From: Clitopilus passeckerianus
Lineage: Eukaryota; Basidiomycota; Agaricomycetes; Agaricales; Entolomataceae
NCBI GenBank assembly: GCA_944990035.1
Contig: CALYLX010000145.1
Location: 868,001 to 932,000 of the forward strand
Length of the DNA: 64,000 nt
Reading direction: 5' to 3'
Within the stretch, counting starts at the first letter, position 1. Each line of letters begins with the position of its first letter. The notes below the pieces were generated by a model. The model was not told the origin of the DNA. It ran no database searches and saw nothing but the letters and a program-made list of their open reading frames with translations. The translations under genes and the position numbers were made by a program. This document shows, one piece after another, positions 10,924 through 21,286 of the stretch.

Positions 10924-11260
10924 TACATAGGGATGTCAATGGCGTGTTTGGCTATTATATACGGTCTCGGGACGCCTTTTCAGATGTTATACAATATCGC
11001 TTGATTGTCAACAGAATGTGCTCTTTGTTCTTACTACAGCATAGGGGCTTACTACTGCCAGAGCACTGAAAACTCTCTGGGTAATATCAAAAACGGGTAG
11101 AATCCACTGGTTGACATCGTACACGAACATCCAATGACTGTAACGAAGACCTTAGAAATTGTCAGGATATTGACTGTATCACATTGCTAAACTTTGTAGA
11201 GACTGGCAGTTACAATAAGTAGTAGAGCTATCCTGGGAACACCACCGTAGAATATTCCTT
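10924..11260. other. Intergenic, nothing recognised
   Basis: There are only short meaningless frames between the TPR relic and the orphan exon. No repeats or regulatory motifs were identified. Confidence 0.4.
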
Positions 11261-11403
11261 CTACATTGTGGCTGGATAATGCTCCACACCAATCGAGGGA
11301 TCAAGCTTAAGGCACTCGCAAAGCTTCTCAGTGGCCTCTTCGTCGATCTTGTAGGTTTCGCCTTCGAGAGGAACGAATGGTCTAATGCCCGCGACTCTTT
11401 GAT
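11261..11403 (-). pseudogene. Orphan C-terminal exon of an unidentified gene
   Basis: On the minus strand a putative acceptor (CTTTGCAG, just above 11403) is followed by an open segment reading RVAGIRPFVPLEGETYKIDE and EATEKLCECLKLD, then a TAG at 11261-11263. The composition looks like real protein, but no matching upstream exon, start codon or donor was found between 11404 and 11800. I do not recognise the family. It may be the remnant of a broken gene, or a chance frame. Confidence 0.3.
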
Positions 11404-11808
11404 CTGCAAAGGTTAACGTTCGGGGTCAGGAAGAGAGAACGGCTCTCCGCGGTGAGGAGAGACAGGGCCAAGTGACCTAATATCCGTGCGTAGACGGCTA
11501 GAAGAGGTCATACGTCGTATTTTTGGGCGTCTTGGCCAAGATATTCGAGTGATGATATGGCCTGCAGTAGTTCTTGGTGCCAGTGGAATCGGATTCTTAA
11601 CTGGTGGGAGCAGGTTGAGCAGCCACTATTCGGTTGTCGGTCCGGCCGATCTGATGACTAAGCGTTTTGGAGGCGAAAATTTCCGGTTATGGGAGCCAGC
11701 CCGAACGGGGACCCCACCCAACGTTGACAAAACCCGCACTCCTCGTAGCACCTCTCTCCTTTGCTGCATGGACTCGTCGCCCGTAGCATTACCAAAGGAT
11801 CCAGGATT

Positions 11809-13174
11809 ATGACCTCCGAGAATGGACCTGCTTCAAGGCAGCTAGTTTCCTATGATCCATCATTATTCACCTTTACCAATGCCGCCAAAAATATTGCTTT
11901 TGGGAGTGTAAGTGCATGGCAGAAGAGATGGCTATAACTCAATCTCTCCGTGATAGTTTGCGGGGATGGTTTCCGAGATTTTGGAATACCCTTTTGACTT
12001 GGCCAAGGTTCGACTACAATCACAAGTGCTTTCCGCTGGTGGAGGGAGTGAACTGCGGTTTAACGGAACTTGGGATTGCCTCACGCGTACCTGGAGAAAT
12101 GAAGGATTTCGTGGCTTGTATAGAGTGAGTACGCAGTTCAATGTTGCTTGGTCCTTCGAACCTCATTTGTTTTCAGGGACTGCCAGTCCCCATTGCAGGC
12201 TCCATGGCTGAGACGGCCGCTATCTTTGTTTCTTACTCTGCGTTCCAAGACGTTATCCGCCTATACCATGGAATGAAACGGTCGGACGGTCTGACCATCC
12301 CTCAACTGACGCTTGCGGCAGCAGGTGCTGGTTTCGCTGCCAGTTACATTATGTATGAACCCGTCACTCTGTAATCATTGCCGTAATTCTGACCTGTTGG
12401 CTCCGCAGTACACCAATCGAGCTTGTGAAATGCAAGATGCAGGTCCAGATGATGAATACGCGTCCTCGCAATTCAGCCCAGACTGTTTCCATGCCGTCAA
12501 CTGCCTCGATTGCTGCTAAACGAACTCTTCCTACGCCTGCCATCTCCCCCGAACATGCTCCAACATTGCACTTTGTCTCCAAAGAGGCAAACGTTGTGGA
12601 CCCATCGCAGGCAAGACGTAGGGTCCCTGGCGCGTTTGCCATCATCCGCTCTATCATCAAGACGGACGGGTTCACCGGTTTATGGCGCGGTCATACTGGT
12701 ACCATCCTCCGAGATACAGGTGGTAGTGCGGCATGGTTTGGCGTCAAAGAGATTGTCGGCAACGCTCTCCTCAAACGTCGCCTCGCCAAGGAAGGCATCG
12801 AGTCTCCTCCCGGCCTCTTTCTCAAAGTCGCCGACGACGATTCCAATCTGCTTCCTTGGGAGTCAGCTCTTGCCGGCGGCCTTGCAGGAGCTTTCTGTGC
12901 CCTGTCGTTCTATCCGGCTGACACCGTCAAGAGTGCTATGCAGACGGAGGACGTCATGCGCCAGCCTACCCCACCACACGCTTCACCCACAGGTACTGTT
13001 GTTACCTCGACGAAGAAAACTGCAGGGACGTTTACCGGTACATTTTTGCGCATGTATGCCACCCGTGGACTTCGTGGCTTATATGCCGGATGTGGAGTAA
13101 CCGTTATCCGTGCCATTCCAAGTAGTGGCATCGTCTTTGTCGTGTATGACGGCCTTGCCACCTGGCTGGGATAG
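11809..13174 (+). CDS. ORT1: Mitochondrial carrier, probably ornithine/basic amino acid (ORT1/ARG11-like)
   Basis: This is a mitochondrial inner-membrane solute carrier. Four exons are inferred: 11809-11907, 11957-12124, 12177-12352 and 12409-13174. The first two joins give SFAGMVSEILEYPFDLAKVR and GLYRGLPVPIAGSMAE, and the last gives SYIITPIELVKCKMQVQ. Three P-x-[DE]-x-x-[KR] carrier signatures are visible: PFDLAKVR in repeat 1, PIELVKCK in repeat 2 and PADTVKSA in repeat 3. Repeat ends read FRGLYRG, FTGLWRGH and LRGLYAGCGVTVIRA. The EYPFDLAKVRLQSQ and TPIELVK forms resemble fungal ornithine carriers (ORT1/ARG11/AmcA), which exchange ornithine across the inner membrane for arginine synthesis; specificity is inferred. 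A long polar loop follows repeat 2 (about residues 160-210), unusual for compact carriers. The start was chosen at 11809 because exon 1 splices in frame. Confidence 0.85.
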
Positions 13175-13449
13175 ATGAATGGCCGCTGCTCGTCTAGAGC
13201 CCAAAAATATTTTTTTCTATGCATCCTAGCCCCACTTAATAGATATACACACTCAAACCTAGACTAGATTATACCTAATGATAATGCACCCAATCCCATG
13301 CACTTTGGCCTAGGTATCCGGCCGAAACAGTCACCAAACTCATTTGCTCCCGTGTGTGTATCGGATCAACCCCGTTTGGAGACTCCTGTCATGGCATTTG
13401 ACGATGATTCTGAACCGACGATGGAACTCTCGCCTCGCATGATTCTTCC

Positions 13450-15947
13450 TTGACATCTCCCATGAACTATGCACGTATCGTACCCGCAGCACGCGCCGCA
13501 AGGGCATCAGCTTTCCAACGAACCAAGGCAAACAAAGTCCTCATACGGACCTTGTTAACACAATCCTCTGTCCAAGGACCTCTCGAACCCCCACTCGAAA
13601 CGAGAACACTCTCAGAATACTTCACTTCCGAGATATTGGGGAAGCATTCGACAAGAGCTGCCCTTATTTGTAGGAACGAACGACCTCGAGCCCACAACGG
13701 ACCTGCTTCGAAGAACCTTGGAGTGACAACCCATCTGGCATGGGACTTTGAGGAATTCGATAGGCATATCAATGCCCTGGCAAGAGGACTGTTGGGAATG
13801 GGGATCAAGAAGGGAGATCGGGTAGCTGTGGTTATGGGGAATAACAGGTTCTATCCGTTTGGTGTCTTCCAGATGTGTATGAAGCTGATGTAGTTCGGAC
13901 CACCCAAACAGTGCCTATGCTATGTTACAATGGGCGTGTGCACATATCGGCGCCATTCTCGTCACTATCAATCCAGCTTATCGGACACCTGAGCTAGTAA
14001 GCTTTCTTTTCCTGATACTATGCTCTTGTCTGAACTTGACGTAGATTAACACTCTGAGGCTTGTGGGTGTCAAGCACCTCTTCGTAGTCCCTAGGATCCG
14101 TACCTCCGCGTACATCGAGATGCTCTCTTCTTCTCTTCCAGATCTGCGCAACTCGGCTCCAGGGAACATACAAGAAGCTGCCCTTCCAGACCTGAAGAAC
14201 TTGATCGTTGTCGACAACTCTGGAGAATTCTTGAGTCAAGCTGACAAGTTGGGCATTAAGAGCACAATTGACTGGCGCGAAGTTATCATGTGGAGGGAAG
14301 GTGGTAGGGAGAGTAGGATGCAGGCAGAACTTTCGGCTGGCCTGAAGAAGGATGAGGTGATCAATCTGCAATTTACAAGGTGGGCCTCCATTGTCGGATA
14401 AACTGAGCGATTGCTGAACTTGTTTTCTGTGTAGTGGAACTACTGGTGCACCTAAATCTGTTTCTGTATGTCAAAGCTCTGTTCCTTTTTGACGTGAACT
14501 GACCACCTCACATTAGCTCACTCATTCCAATCTTTTGAACAATGCACGCTTCATTGGAAGATGCATGCATTTAACGCCAAAGGATATCCTCTGTGGGTTT
14601 CACTCAGTCAATCGTTCATATTTGCTCTTACGTCTTATGCCCCAGGCAACGTCCCACCCCTTTTCCACTGTTTTGGCCTCGTTCTAGGAAACCTCGCAGC
14701 CTGGACTCATGGCTCCTGCATCGTATATCCATCGGAAGTATATGATCCCAAGTCAATTATAGACGCTGTCGTCCAAGAGAAATGTACTGCTTTACACGGA
14801 GTGCCTACACACTTCTTGGGAGTATTGTCAGAGTTTGAAAAGAGGAGGAAGGAAGGCGAGGAACTAGACACAAGGGCTCTGAGGTTAGTTCGGTTACCTT
14901 CTCAATCTCAGCTGTTCATCTCTGATATGCCCTCTGTAGGACTGGGATTGCTGCTGGCTCTCCAATACCCATCGACCTGATGAAGAAACTCATAGACAAA
15001 CTTGGGCTTTCCGAGCTTACTAATGCATATGGAATGAGTGGGTTTTTTATGATTGTCCAACAGTGAAAGCTGCCCACTCACGCATTTTCCCCAACTAGCG
15101 GAAACATCGCCTGTCTCCTTCCAAACCATCCCTTCGGACCCAATCATCAAACGGGTCGAAACCGTTGGCAAAGTTCAACCACATGCCAAAGCCAAGGTTA
15201 TCGACCCAGCAGGAAATATTGTTCCGGTGAACACACCAGGAGAACTCATCGTTGCCGGATATTTGTTGCAGAAAGGGCAAGTATGATCTACAGCTGCGTT
15301 ACAGGCTTCTAATCACTAACCCTCGCTACTAGGTACTGGGAAGATGAGGAGCACACCAATCAAGCAATGAAGAAAGATGAACATGGAACCCTCTGGATGC
15401 ACACAGGTGATGAAGCCATCATGGATGAAGAAGGATATCTCAAAAGTACGTATTCCTCCTCCCACGAGTCTCTGGGTTACTGAAATACCTCAACTCTGAC
15501 CCGCACAGTCGTTGGACGAATGAAAGACCTTATCATCCGAGGCGGAGAGAATCTCTTCCCAGTGCAAATCGAAAACACTTTAACCTCCCTTCAAACCATC
15601 GTGGAAGCTGCAGCAGTCAGCGTACCAGACCAGAAATATGGCGAAGTTGTCGGTGCTTGGATCGTGAGGAAGCCTGGGACGAACACTAGCCGGGAGGAGA
15701 TACGGAAATGGGTAGCGAAGGAGATGAACCCTCAGGTCAGGTTAAGGTCTAATTTGAGTGGGATCAGAACACGAGCTCAAGTATTGTTTGGGCACAGAAT
15801 GCACCAGCGTGGATATGGTTCTTGGGTGAAGAAGGTGCTTCGAGTGAGCTGCCAAAGACTGCAAGCGGGAAGGTCATGAAGCACATCTTGAGGAAATGGA
15901 GCAAGGAAATGGCGGAGAAAGATATTGGACGCGTAGCGCGAGCTTGA
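13450..15947 (+). CDS. AMP-dependent acyl-CoA synthetase (ACSF2-like medium-chain ligase)
   Basis: This enzyme activates a carboxylic acid, probably a fatty acid, to acyl-CoA through an acyl-AMP. It has about nine exons. Motifs in order: NARGLLGMG-like region GIKKGDRVAVVMGNNSAYAM and AHIGAILVTINPAYRTPEL; the P-loop SGTTGAPKSVS, split by introns near 14381-14435 and 14466-14518; PPLFHCFGLVLGNL; NAYGMTETSPVSFQTI (after an intron about 15037-15098); WMHTGDEAIMDEEGYL; IVGRMKDLIIRGGENLFP; and the C-terminal catalytic-lysine motif PKTASGKVMKHIL. The last intron (about 15736-15802) joins NPQ to NAPAWIWFLGEEG. The N-terminus is rich in Ala, Arg and Ser (YARIVPAARAARASAF), as in a mitochondrial presequence; a second Met lies at 13462. 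No peroxisomal SKL-type end is present. It converges with the DAK gene, with about 150 bases between stops. Confidence 0.88.
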
Positions 15948-16096
15948 GATCTGTTGGAATACCCATCTACTCTTGGAACACCTATCTCACAAATTTAAAT
16001 CCAAGGAATATTCTGATCGTATATCCGCGTTGTCAGCGAGAAATTTCGACGCCCCTACAGTCCTTGAAGCTTGATCCTACGCAACTACTATATGTG

Positions 16097-18205
16097 TTAT
16101 TTATCCTCTGTCGGTCCGGCTAGACCTTCCAAAATAGCAACAACACCCATAGCACCCGGATCTGGCGGTAGATCAACCTCCTTCCCCTCTTCGCTACACC
16201 CAACATACGCAGCCCTCCCAAGAACAGGCCGTAGTTTCCTCGTACTCTCCCCACCCTCCCTAGCTTTCTGGACGGCGTCCGAGAACGTGTCTCCTCCCAA
16301 AAGCGAACGGGAGAACGGGGCTAGGGAGTCAATCAACGTGCGGTCACCTGGCTGCGCAGGAGTATGCCTATTCAGGGCTTCAAGGCCAGATTGGGCTGCT
16401 TGCGCCCAATCCTTCGTCGTCGGTTCAGTTCGTGACTCCCGGTTCAGAATGGATCCCATGGATGAACATAGCGCCGTGAAGAAGATAGCAAATACTGTCG
16501 ACACAGCTTGTAAGCACAATTGCGAAACAAATGGCAAAGGGAATGCGCATACAGGCACCTATGGTTCCGCCCATGTTATCCTCTAAGATATCTCCGACTC
16601 GTCCAATCAGTTCCCCTACGGATCCTCCCTCTTCGCTCAAGCTATCGGTAGATCCAAGAATAGCTTTTGCACCATTAGCAAAAGTCTCCCCGCAGTCACC
16701 GTCTCCCATCTCTGTGTCCCACTTCGTTAGGTCCGCCTCAACGCTGAGGACCTCCTGGCATGCCATCTTGATGGCTTTGGAATACTGAGCCTGAAGTTCC
16801 TTCGGCATGCATCCCTTGTTTAACTTTGGATCGCCATCTTGAGGTTTGGGTGAATTTATTGTGGTCGATTCTGGGGCATCAGTATGTTGAGGATGGGAAT
16901 ACAGGTCGGAACTGGAGGGCCATGATCTGCCGCCAACCCATGCGGTGGCGTCCGTTGGATGGTCCAGGTATGCTTTCAGATCTTTGACCTTGACCTCCTT
17001 CGTTTCGAGTTTCGAAACAGTGGAGGAAAGGTTCAGTAGAGATATAGAAAATCCCGGTGCATTGAGGGATGTCATATATGACGAAGCATAGATTCGGGCT
17101 GGTCTGATTGCTTTCGTCTCTAAAGCCAAACAACCATTAGCCGAATGTATGCGGTGAAAGTAAGAGAACACGAACCTAGTTGGTTGAGAACCTCCTCCAC
17201 GATCCCACCCATTTCGAGCGGGGACATCCCACCAAGGTTATTGATAAACAAAACATATTCTTCGTCATCTTTCCTATCCAATTTCCAAAACCCCTTCTTC
17301 GCCTTCAATATCAGCTCCAACATCTCGCTGATAACCTCTTCAGCAGAATGCAGCGGTTTTCTGAATGCTCCAGGTTCATTGTGCAAGCCCAACCCAATTT
17401 CACATTCCTCAACTCCCATGAGTCCTCCGCCGTCCCCTTCCGACCGACCTGGAACATGGCAATGTTCCAGACCCACTCCCACACTGGCAAGATTTGCAAC
17501 AGCAGCATCTCCAATTGCTTTGAGTTCACGAAGTGAACGACCACATTCAGCTGCAGCTCCAAGGAGCTTGCAGACGAGGACGTTGGCGCCAAGACCACGG
17601 GCTCCGACTTTACTTGCTCTCGATTTGTTGTCAGAGTCAGATGAAGAGGGGCAGAGAAGCGAGACATCATCCGCAACGACAATACCCTCAATATCGACGT
17701 TGTGAGCTCTGGCCTTCTCGATCGCCAAGCCAAAATTGAGCCGGTCACCGGTATAGTTGTTGATAATCACCAGAACCGGTTTTTGACTGTTCACTGCTGT
17801 GACAGCCTTGGTGCTGGAGCTGGAAGCTGGCGGTGGAGAGATGGATGCTCCAGAAGATGAAGCGAGCCAGATTGTTTGAAGGATCTGCTTCGCACTGGGG
17901 CTCGCGAAGATGTCCCCTGAGACAGAAGCAGCTAACATGCCTCGACCGGTATAACCTGAATGAGCAGGTTCATGTCCAGCGCCGCCGCCGGAAACGACTG
18001 CCACCTTGGCCTGGGTGTGGGCAACCTCCTCTGGTTTGATGTAAAGGGACTTGGACGGCGTATGTCTATGCAAGGGTAAGTAATAATAATGCGAGTATGG
18101 CCGAAAGGGAACCCACAGGGAAAGGGATGGATTCGAAGCAACTGCTCCTCTGAGTGATTTCAGCACAAGGCCATCAGAAGAGTTGAACAGGTGCTTTCTC
18201 GACAT
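16097..18205 (-). CDS. DAK1: Dihydroxyacetone kinase
   Basis: This cytosolic enzyme phosphorylates dihydroxyacetone with ATP and detoxifies it in glycerol metabolism. The N-terminal DhaK domain shows SRKHLFNSSDGLVLKSL, VVSGGGAGHEPAHSGYTGRG, MLAASVSGDIFASPS, NNYTGDRLNFGLAIEKA and LEHCHVPGR, whose His is expected to bind the substrate covalently. It is followed by FINNLGGMSPLEMG. The C-terminal DhaL domain has WDTEMGDGDCGETFANGA and VGDILEDNMGGTIGA, the nucleotide-binding acidic cluster and glycine motif, then PGAMGVVAIL near the end. Introns are inferred near 18058-18108 (after NPSLSL), 17110-17175 and 16495-16532. A Ser/Pro-rich linker joins the two domains, as is usual for single-chain fungal DAKs. 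The length and domain order are typical. Confidence 0.9.
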
Positions 18206-18635
18206 TGGGCTCTCAGTTTAGTGTCGAGAGATTCGTTGGCTAGTTTCGTTTTATACCAGCTCTGAGGCGACGATGGAGATGAGCGTTGAGCTGTTCTGAG
18301 ATGAAGCGTCATAGGACGTTCAGCTGACTGGTCACATCCATCGCAATGCTCCAAGAACGGCCAGAGAGAAGGCTGAAAACTCGTGACCGACTGAAGGAAG
18401 TAAAGAAACTGAGATTTGTACTGTATCGGTATTGTATACTCTAAGCTGCAGTGGTTGGTCGTCGAGAAAGCGTTATTTGAAACGTTGAAAGAGTTTGCCA
18501 CAACTCCGTCAATCGATAGGGAGGAGGGCAAGATGAGGGACTCTCCTTCCGCTCGCCCATTACAGTATTTGGCCTTGCTTGTTTCAACGGCTTCCTTTTG
18601 GGCAAACGGACGGCCACGGCTGGTCATCCGTTTTT
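18206..18635. promoter_or_regulatory. Upstream region of the DAK gene
   Basis: This stretch lies between the DAK start and the 3' end of the ankyrin gene, both on the minus strand. An open frame runs through it (18160-18657), but its content is not recognisable and it is probably promoter plus 3' untranslated sequence. Confidence 0.4.
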
Positions 18636-19235
18636 TCAAGCATGCTCTCTGGAACATTTTGTCGCTTTCATGACTTGGTTAGCGTTAGCCAGGGAAGCGA
18701 ATACTTACAGCAGCGATAAATCAATGGATCCTGCAGGGCATAATGTAACGGCGACTTTCCCTCATTGTCGACTCGATTAACATCTACGTCGTCTCTTCCG
18801 AGTAAGGCTTGGACCGCGTCGAAGGCCTCCGATTCCGTTTTCGGTGGATCGTGCTCAACAAGCCTGAGTTTGTCAGAGGCCATTGAAAGCGTCGTTCGAC
18901 CTTCTTTGTTTCGGATATTGACATCAACCGTGGGATGCTGAAGGAGGTGATGTACTATTGCCAGTGATATGTGTCCGTCTTGTGTGCCACATGTGAGTGC
19001 TGTGTCGCCATTGTCGTCCTGGCTGTTGGCGTCCACATCGACAAGCTGGAGCAGGAATTGTGCCACAGAATTGTGTCCATAGGCCACCGCAAGTACAAGC
19101 GGTGTGCGGCCTCAAACCCAACCTCGTTGTCTTGCTGCCCCGATTAGTTTCCACCAACTCTGTCATGTGTTTGAGCAAAGGTATTGACTGCAATTCTGTA
19201 ATGAGCTGTATTAGAGCGTCCTCATATTGAAGCAC
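18636..19235 (-). CDS. Ankyrin-repeat protein, frame apparently broken near 19110
   Basis: Ankyrin units are seen as GRTPLVLAVAYGHNSVAQFL, then DANSQDDNGDTALTCGTQDG, then VDVNIRNKEGRTTLSMA, then VDVNRVDNEGKSPLHYALQ. The N-terminal frame (MLQYEDALIQLITELQSIPL and so on, from 19235) runs into a different frame at the first GRTPL unit, with no workable intron between them; the only plausible acceptor gives the wrong phase. This means either a one-base frameshift, or an N-terminus other than the one proposed. A 3' intron (GTAAGT near 18695, acceptor about 18662) joins IYRCC to a short tail ending at 18636. Partners and function are unknown; the protein is a small soluble scaffold by inference. 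Confidence 0.55.
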
Positions 19236-19554
19236 TGGGTTTTATCCCTACTTCATGAGCTCGCACCCGATAACCTTGCCTAGATTGGCGCCCAGAAACA
19301 GTCCCTCTGCGCCTTGACCTCTTCCCGTTCACACGCTGACAAAAGAAATTTGTGTCATGAAGTAATCACATGATCATCGCGAGCCACCCCAAACCTGAAA
19401 AAGTGGCGAGACCGACTGTGCGCCCAACTCCGTTGTTAGCTCTTAAACTGCGGTTGCGACACCGACTTTCTTCCACCTCGCAGCCTTCAAACCCATTGAA
19501 GAGTAGCTACGTCGCTCGCGTCAAGAAAGCCGAGTTATAACGAGTAAACCAACC
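19236..19554. promoter_or_regulatory. Divergent promoter region
   Basis: These bases separate the ankyrin gene (minus) from the hydroxylase gene (plus). No TATA box is evident; short pyrimidine-rich stretches precede 19555. Confidence 0.4.
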
Positions 19555-20912
19555 ATGTCGAAAGTTGGAATGACCAAGCGTCTCGTCATCTTCACCGACG
19601 AGGATGTCGCCGCACACAACACTTCTTCTGACTGCTGGATCTCGCGAAATGGAAAGGTGTACAATGTCACCTCGTTCTTAAATGATCATCCCGGCGGAGA
19701 CGATCTCATTCTGGCTCATGCTGGCAAGGATGTCGGCAATGTCATGAAGGATCCCTTGGAGCACGAACATTCAGAGTCGGCTTACGATATGTTGGATGAA
19801 TATGTAGTTGGAAGGTTGGGAGCCGGGGAGGTGACAGTCAGCGATGACTGGGAAGCGCCAGATGACTTCCATCCTGACGATACCGACCAGGCGAAGGATT
19901 TCGAGAAAAACGAGTTTTTGGATTTGAGGCGACCTTTGATGAGGCAGATGTGGGAGGGAAATTTCAGGTCAGTCTTTCCTAACATTCTATTCATTGGCGC
20001 ATGTTCCAAACCTGTGTTCTTTTAGCAAATCCTACTACCTTCAACAAGTTCATCAACCCCGCCATTTGAGCGAGCCAGCTCGATTCTTCGGTCCGGCCTG
20101 GATGGAAATGTTCACACGTACTGTGTGGTACGTGGTCCCTCTCTTCTGGGGCCCCATTGCAAGCTATCTCTTCCTGCGCTCCCTCCATCAATTCACCGGC
20201 CCTCTTCCTCCTGCACTCCCATCCTCTCTGCCCTTGGGCCCGGATTCGCAGAAGGCCCTATTCAAAGCCATTTCAAACTTCCTCGCTCCTCTGGACACAA
20301 CTCTGCTTGCGAAGGTCACTGCTGACGCATACGCGAAGACGTTTGCCTGCTTCGCCTTGGGATGCCTCATCTGGACCTTGTTGGAGTACATCTTCCACAG
20401 GTTCTTGTTCCACATGGATGGGATCCTCCCCGACACCCCGGCATTCCTGACCTTACACTTCTTGATCCACGGTGTCCACCATTACTTGCCCATGGATAGG
20501 CTCAGGCTCGTCATGCCTCCTCTCATGTTCTTCGTTCTCCAAACACCCATGACGCGGTTGGCGTACCTTATCTTCCCGACTGCCATGGCAAACGGTGTCA
20601 TCTCAGGAGCATTCACATTTTGTATGTTCTTCTATCATCTTGCCTGTTGTTCTCAATTCTAACACTATTTCAAACAGACATTCTCTACGACTGTATGCAT
20701 TACGCCCTGCACCACACCAAGCTCCCTCAGTATATGCGGGAGATGAAGAAGTATCATCTTGCTCACCACTATAAGAACTTCGACCTTGGATTTGGTGTCA
20801 CTAGTACGTTTCCTCACTTTCTACACATGATAGAATACTAACTTACCCCTCTTCAGGCAAAATTTGGGATGTCGCCTTCAGCACCGTGTTGCCCATGAAG
20901 TCGACCCTCTAA
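19555..20912 (+). CDS. SCS7: Fatty acid 2-hydroxylase (sphingolipid alpha-hydroxylase)
   Basis: This enzyme hydroxylates the alpha carbon of the very-long-chain fatty acid of ceramide in the ER membrane. An N-terminal cytochrome b5 domain contains TDEDVAAHNTSSDCWI, VYNVTSFLNDHPGGDDLIL (the HPGG haem loop) and HEHSESAYDML. The C-terminal hydroxylase domain has the di-iron histidine clusters EYIFHRFLFH, LHFLIHGVHHYLPMDRLRLV, MHYALHHTKLP and KKYHLAHHYKNFDLGFGVT, with hydrophobic membrane segments WYVVPLFWGPIASYLF and LIWTLLEY between them. Introns are inferred at about 19968-20024, 20622-20678 and 20803-20857. The first joins NFR to SKSYYLQ, and the last exon reads SKIWDVAFSTVLPMK. Length and architecture match yeast SCS7 and human FA2H. 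Confidence 0.93.
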
Positions 20913-21192
20913 AACCCTTCCGAACGCAGGTTGGGGAACTTAGATTTTTGGTTATATAAGGACTGATGACCGTGGTTTTATTACTATTTACTCTGATACC
21001 TACCGATTTCCCTGGAACGCGTTGTCTTCCGGTGTTGATTATACTTAGAATATGATAATAATGATAGTTCATGGATTACGTTCAATGCACGTTGTTAGAA
21101 CCTGACGTTGGATTGGTCATTTAGTCCAAGCGTTTGCTGGTCGTCTTGAAGGTTGTCCTCCGCATTGCCTCCAAGATCAAGCAAGCACAAAC
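20913..21192. other. Intergenic between SCS7 and SEC5
   Basis: This contains the SCS7 3' untranslated region and an AT-rich spacer, followed by the SEC5 leader. No other gene is seen. Confidence 0.4.
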
Positions 21193-21273
21193 ATGGACGA
21201 CCACTTCATCTCGAACTTCGACGCGAGGAAGCGCAACGCGTCCGACACCTCTTCTTCCCTGCTATTGACTTGA
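21193..21273 (+). promoter_or_regulatory. Upstream ORF in the SEC5 leader
   Basis: An ATG in a good context (aaacATGg) opens a 26-codon frame starting MDDHFISNFD that stops 13 bases before the SEC5 ATG at 21287. If transcription begins upstream of 21193, it could lower SEC5 translation. Transcript start data are absent, so this is inference. Confidence 0.35.
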
Positions 21274-21286
21274 AGCTTGAAGACGT

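Noticed and set aside
16097..18205. Functional cluster of acyl-CoA ligase, DAK and carrier
   Set aside because: The three genes are neighbours but act in unrelated pathways and have different orientations and separate promoters.
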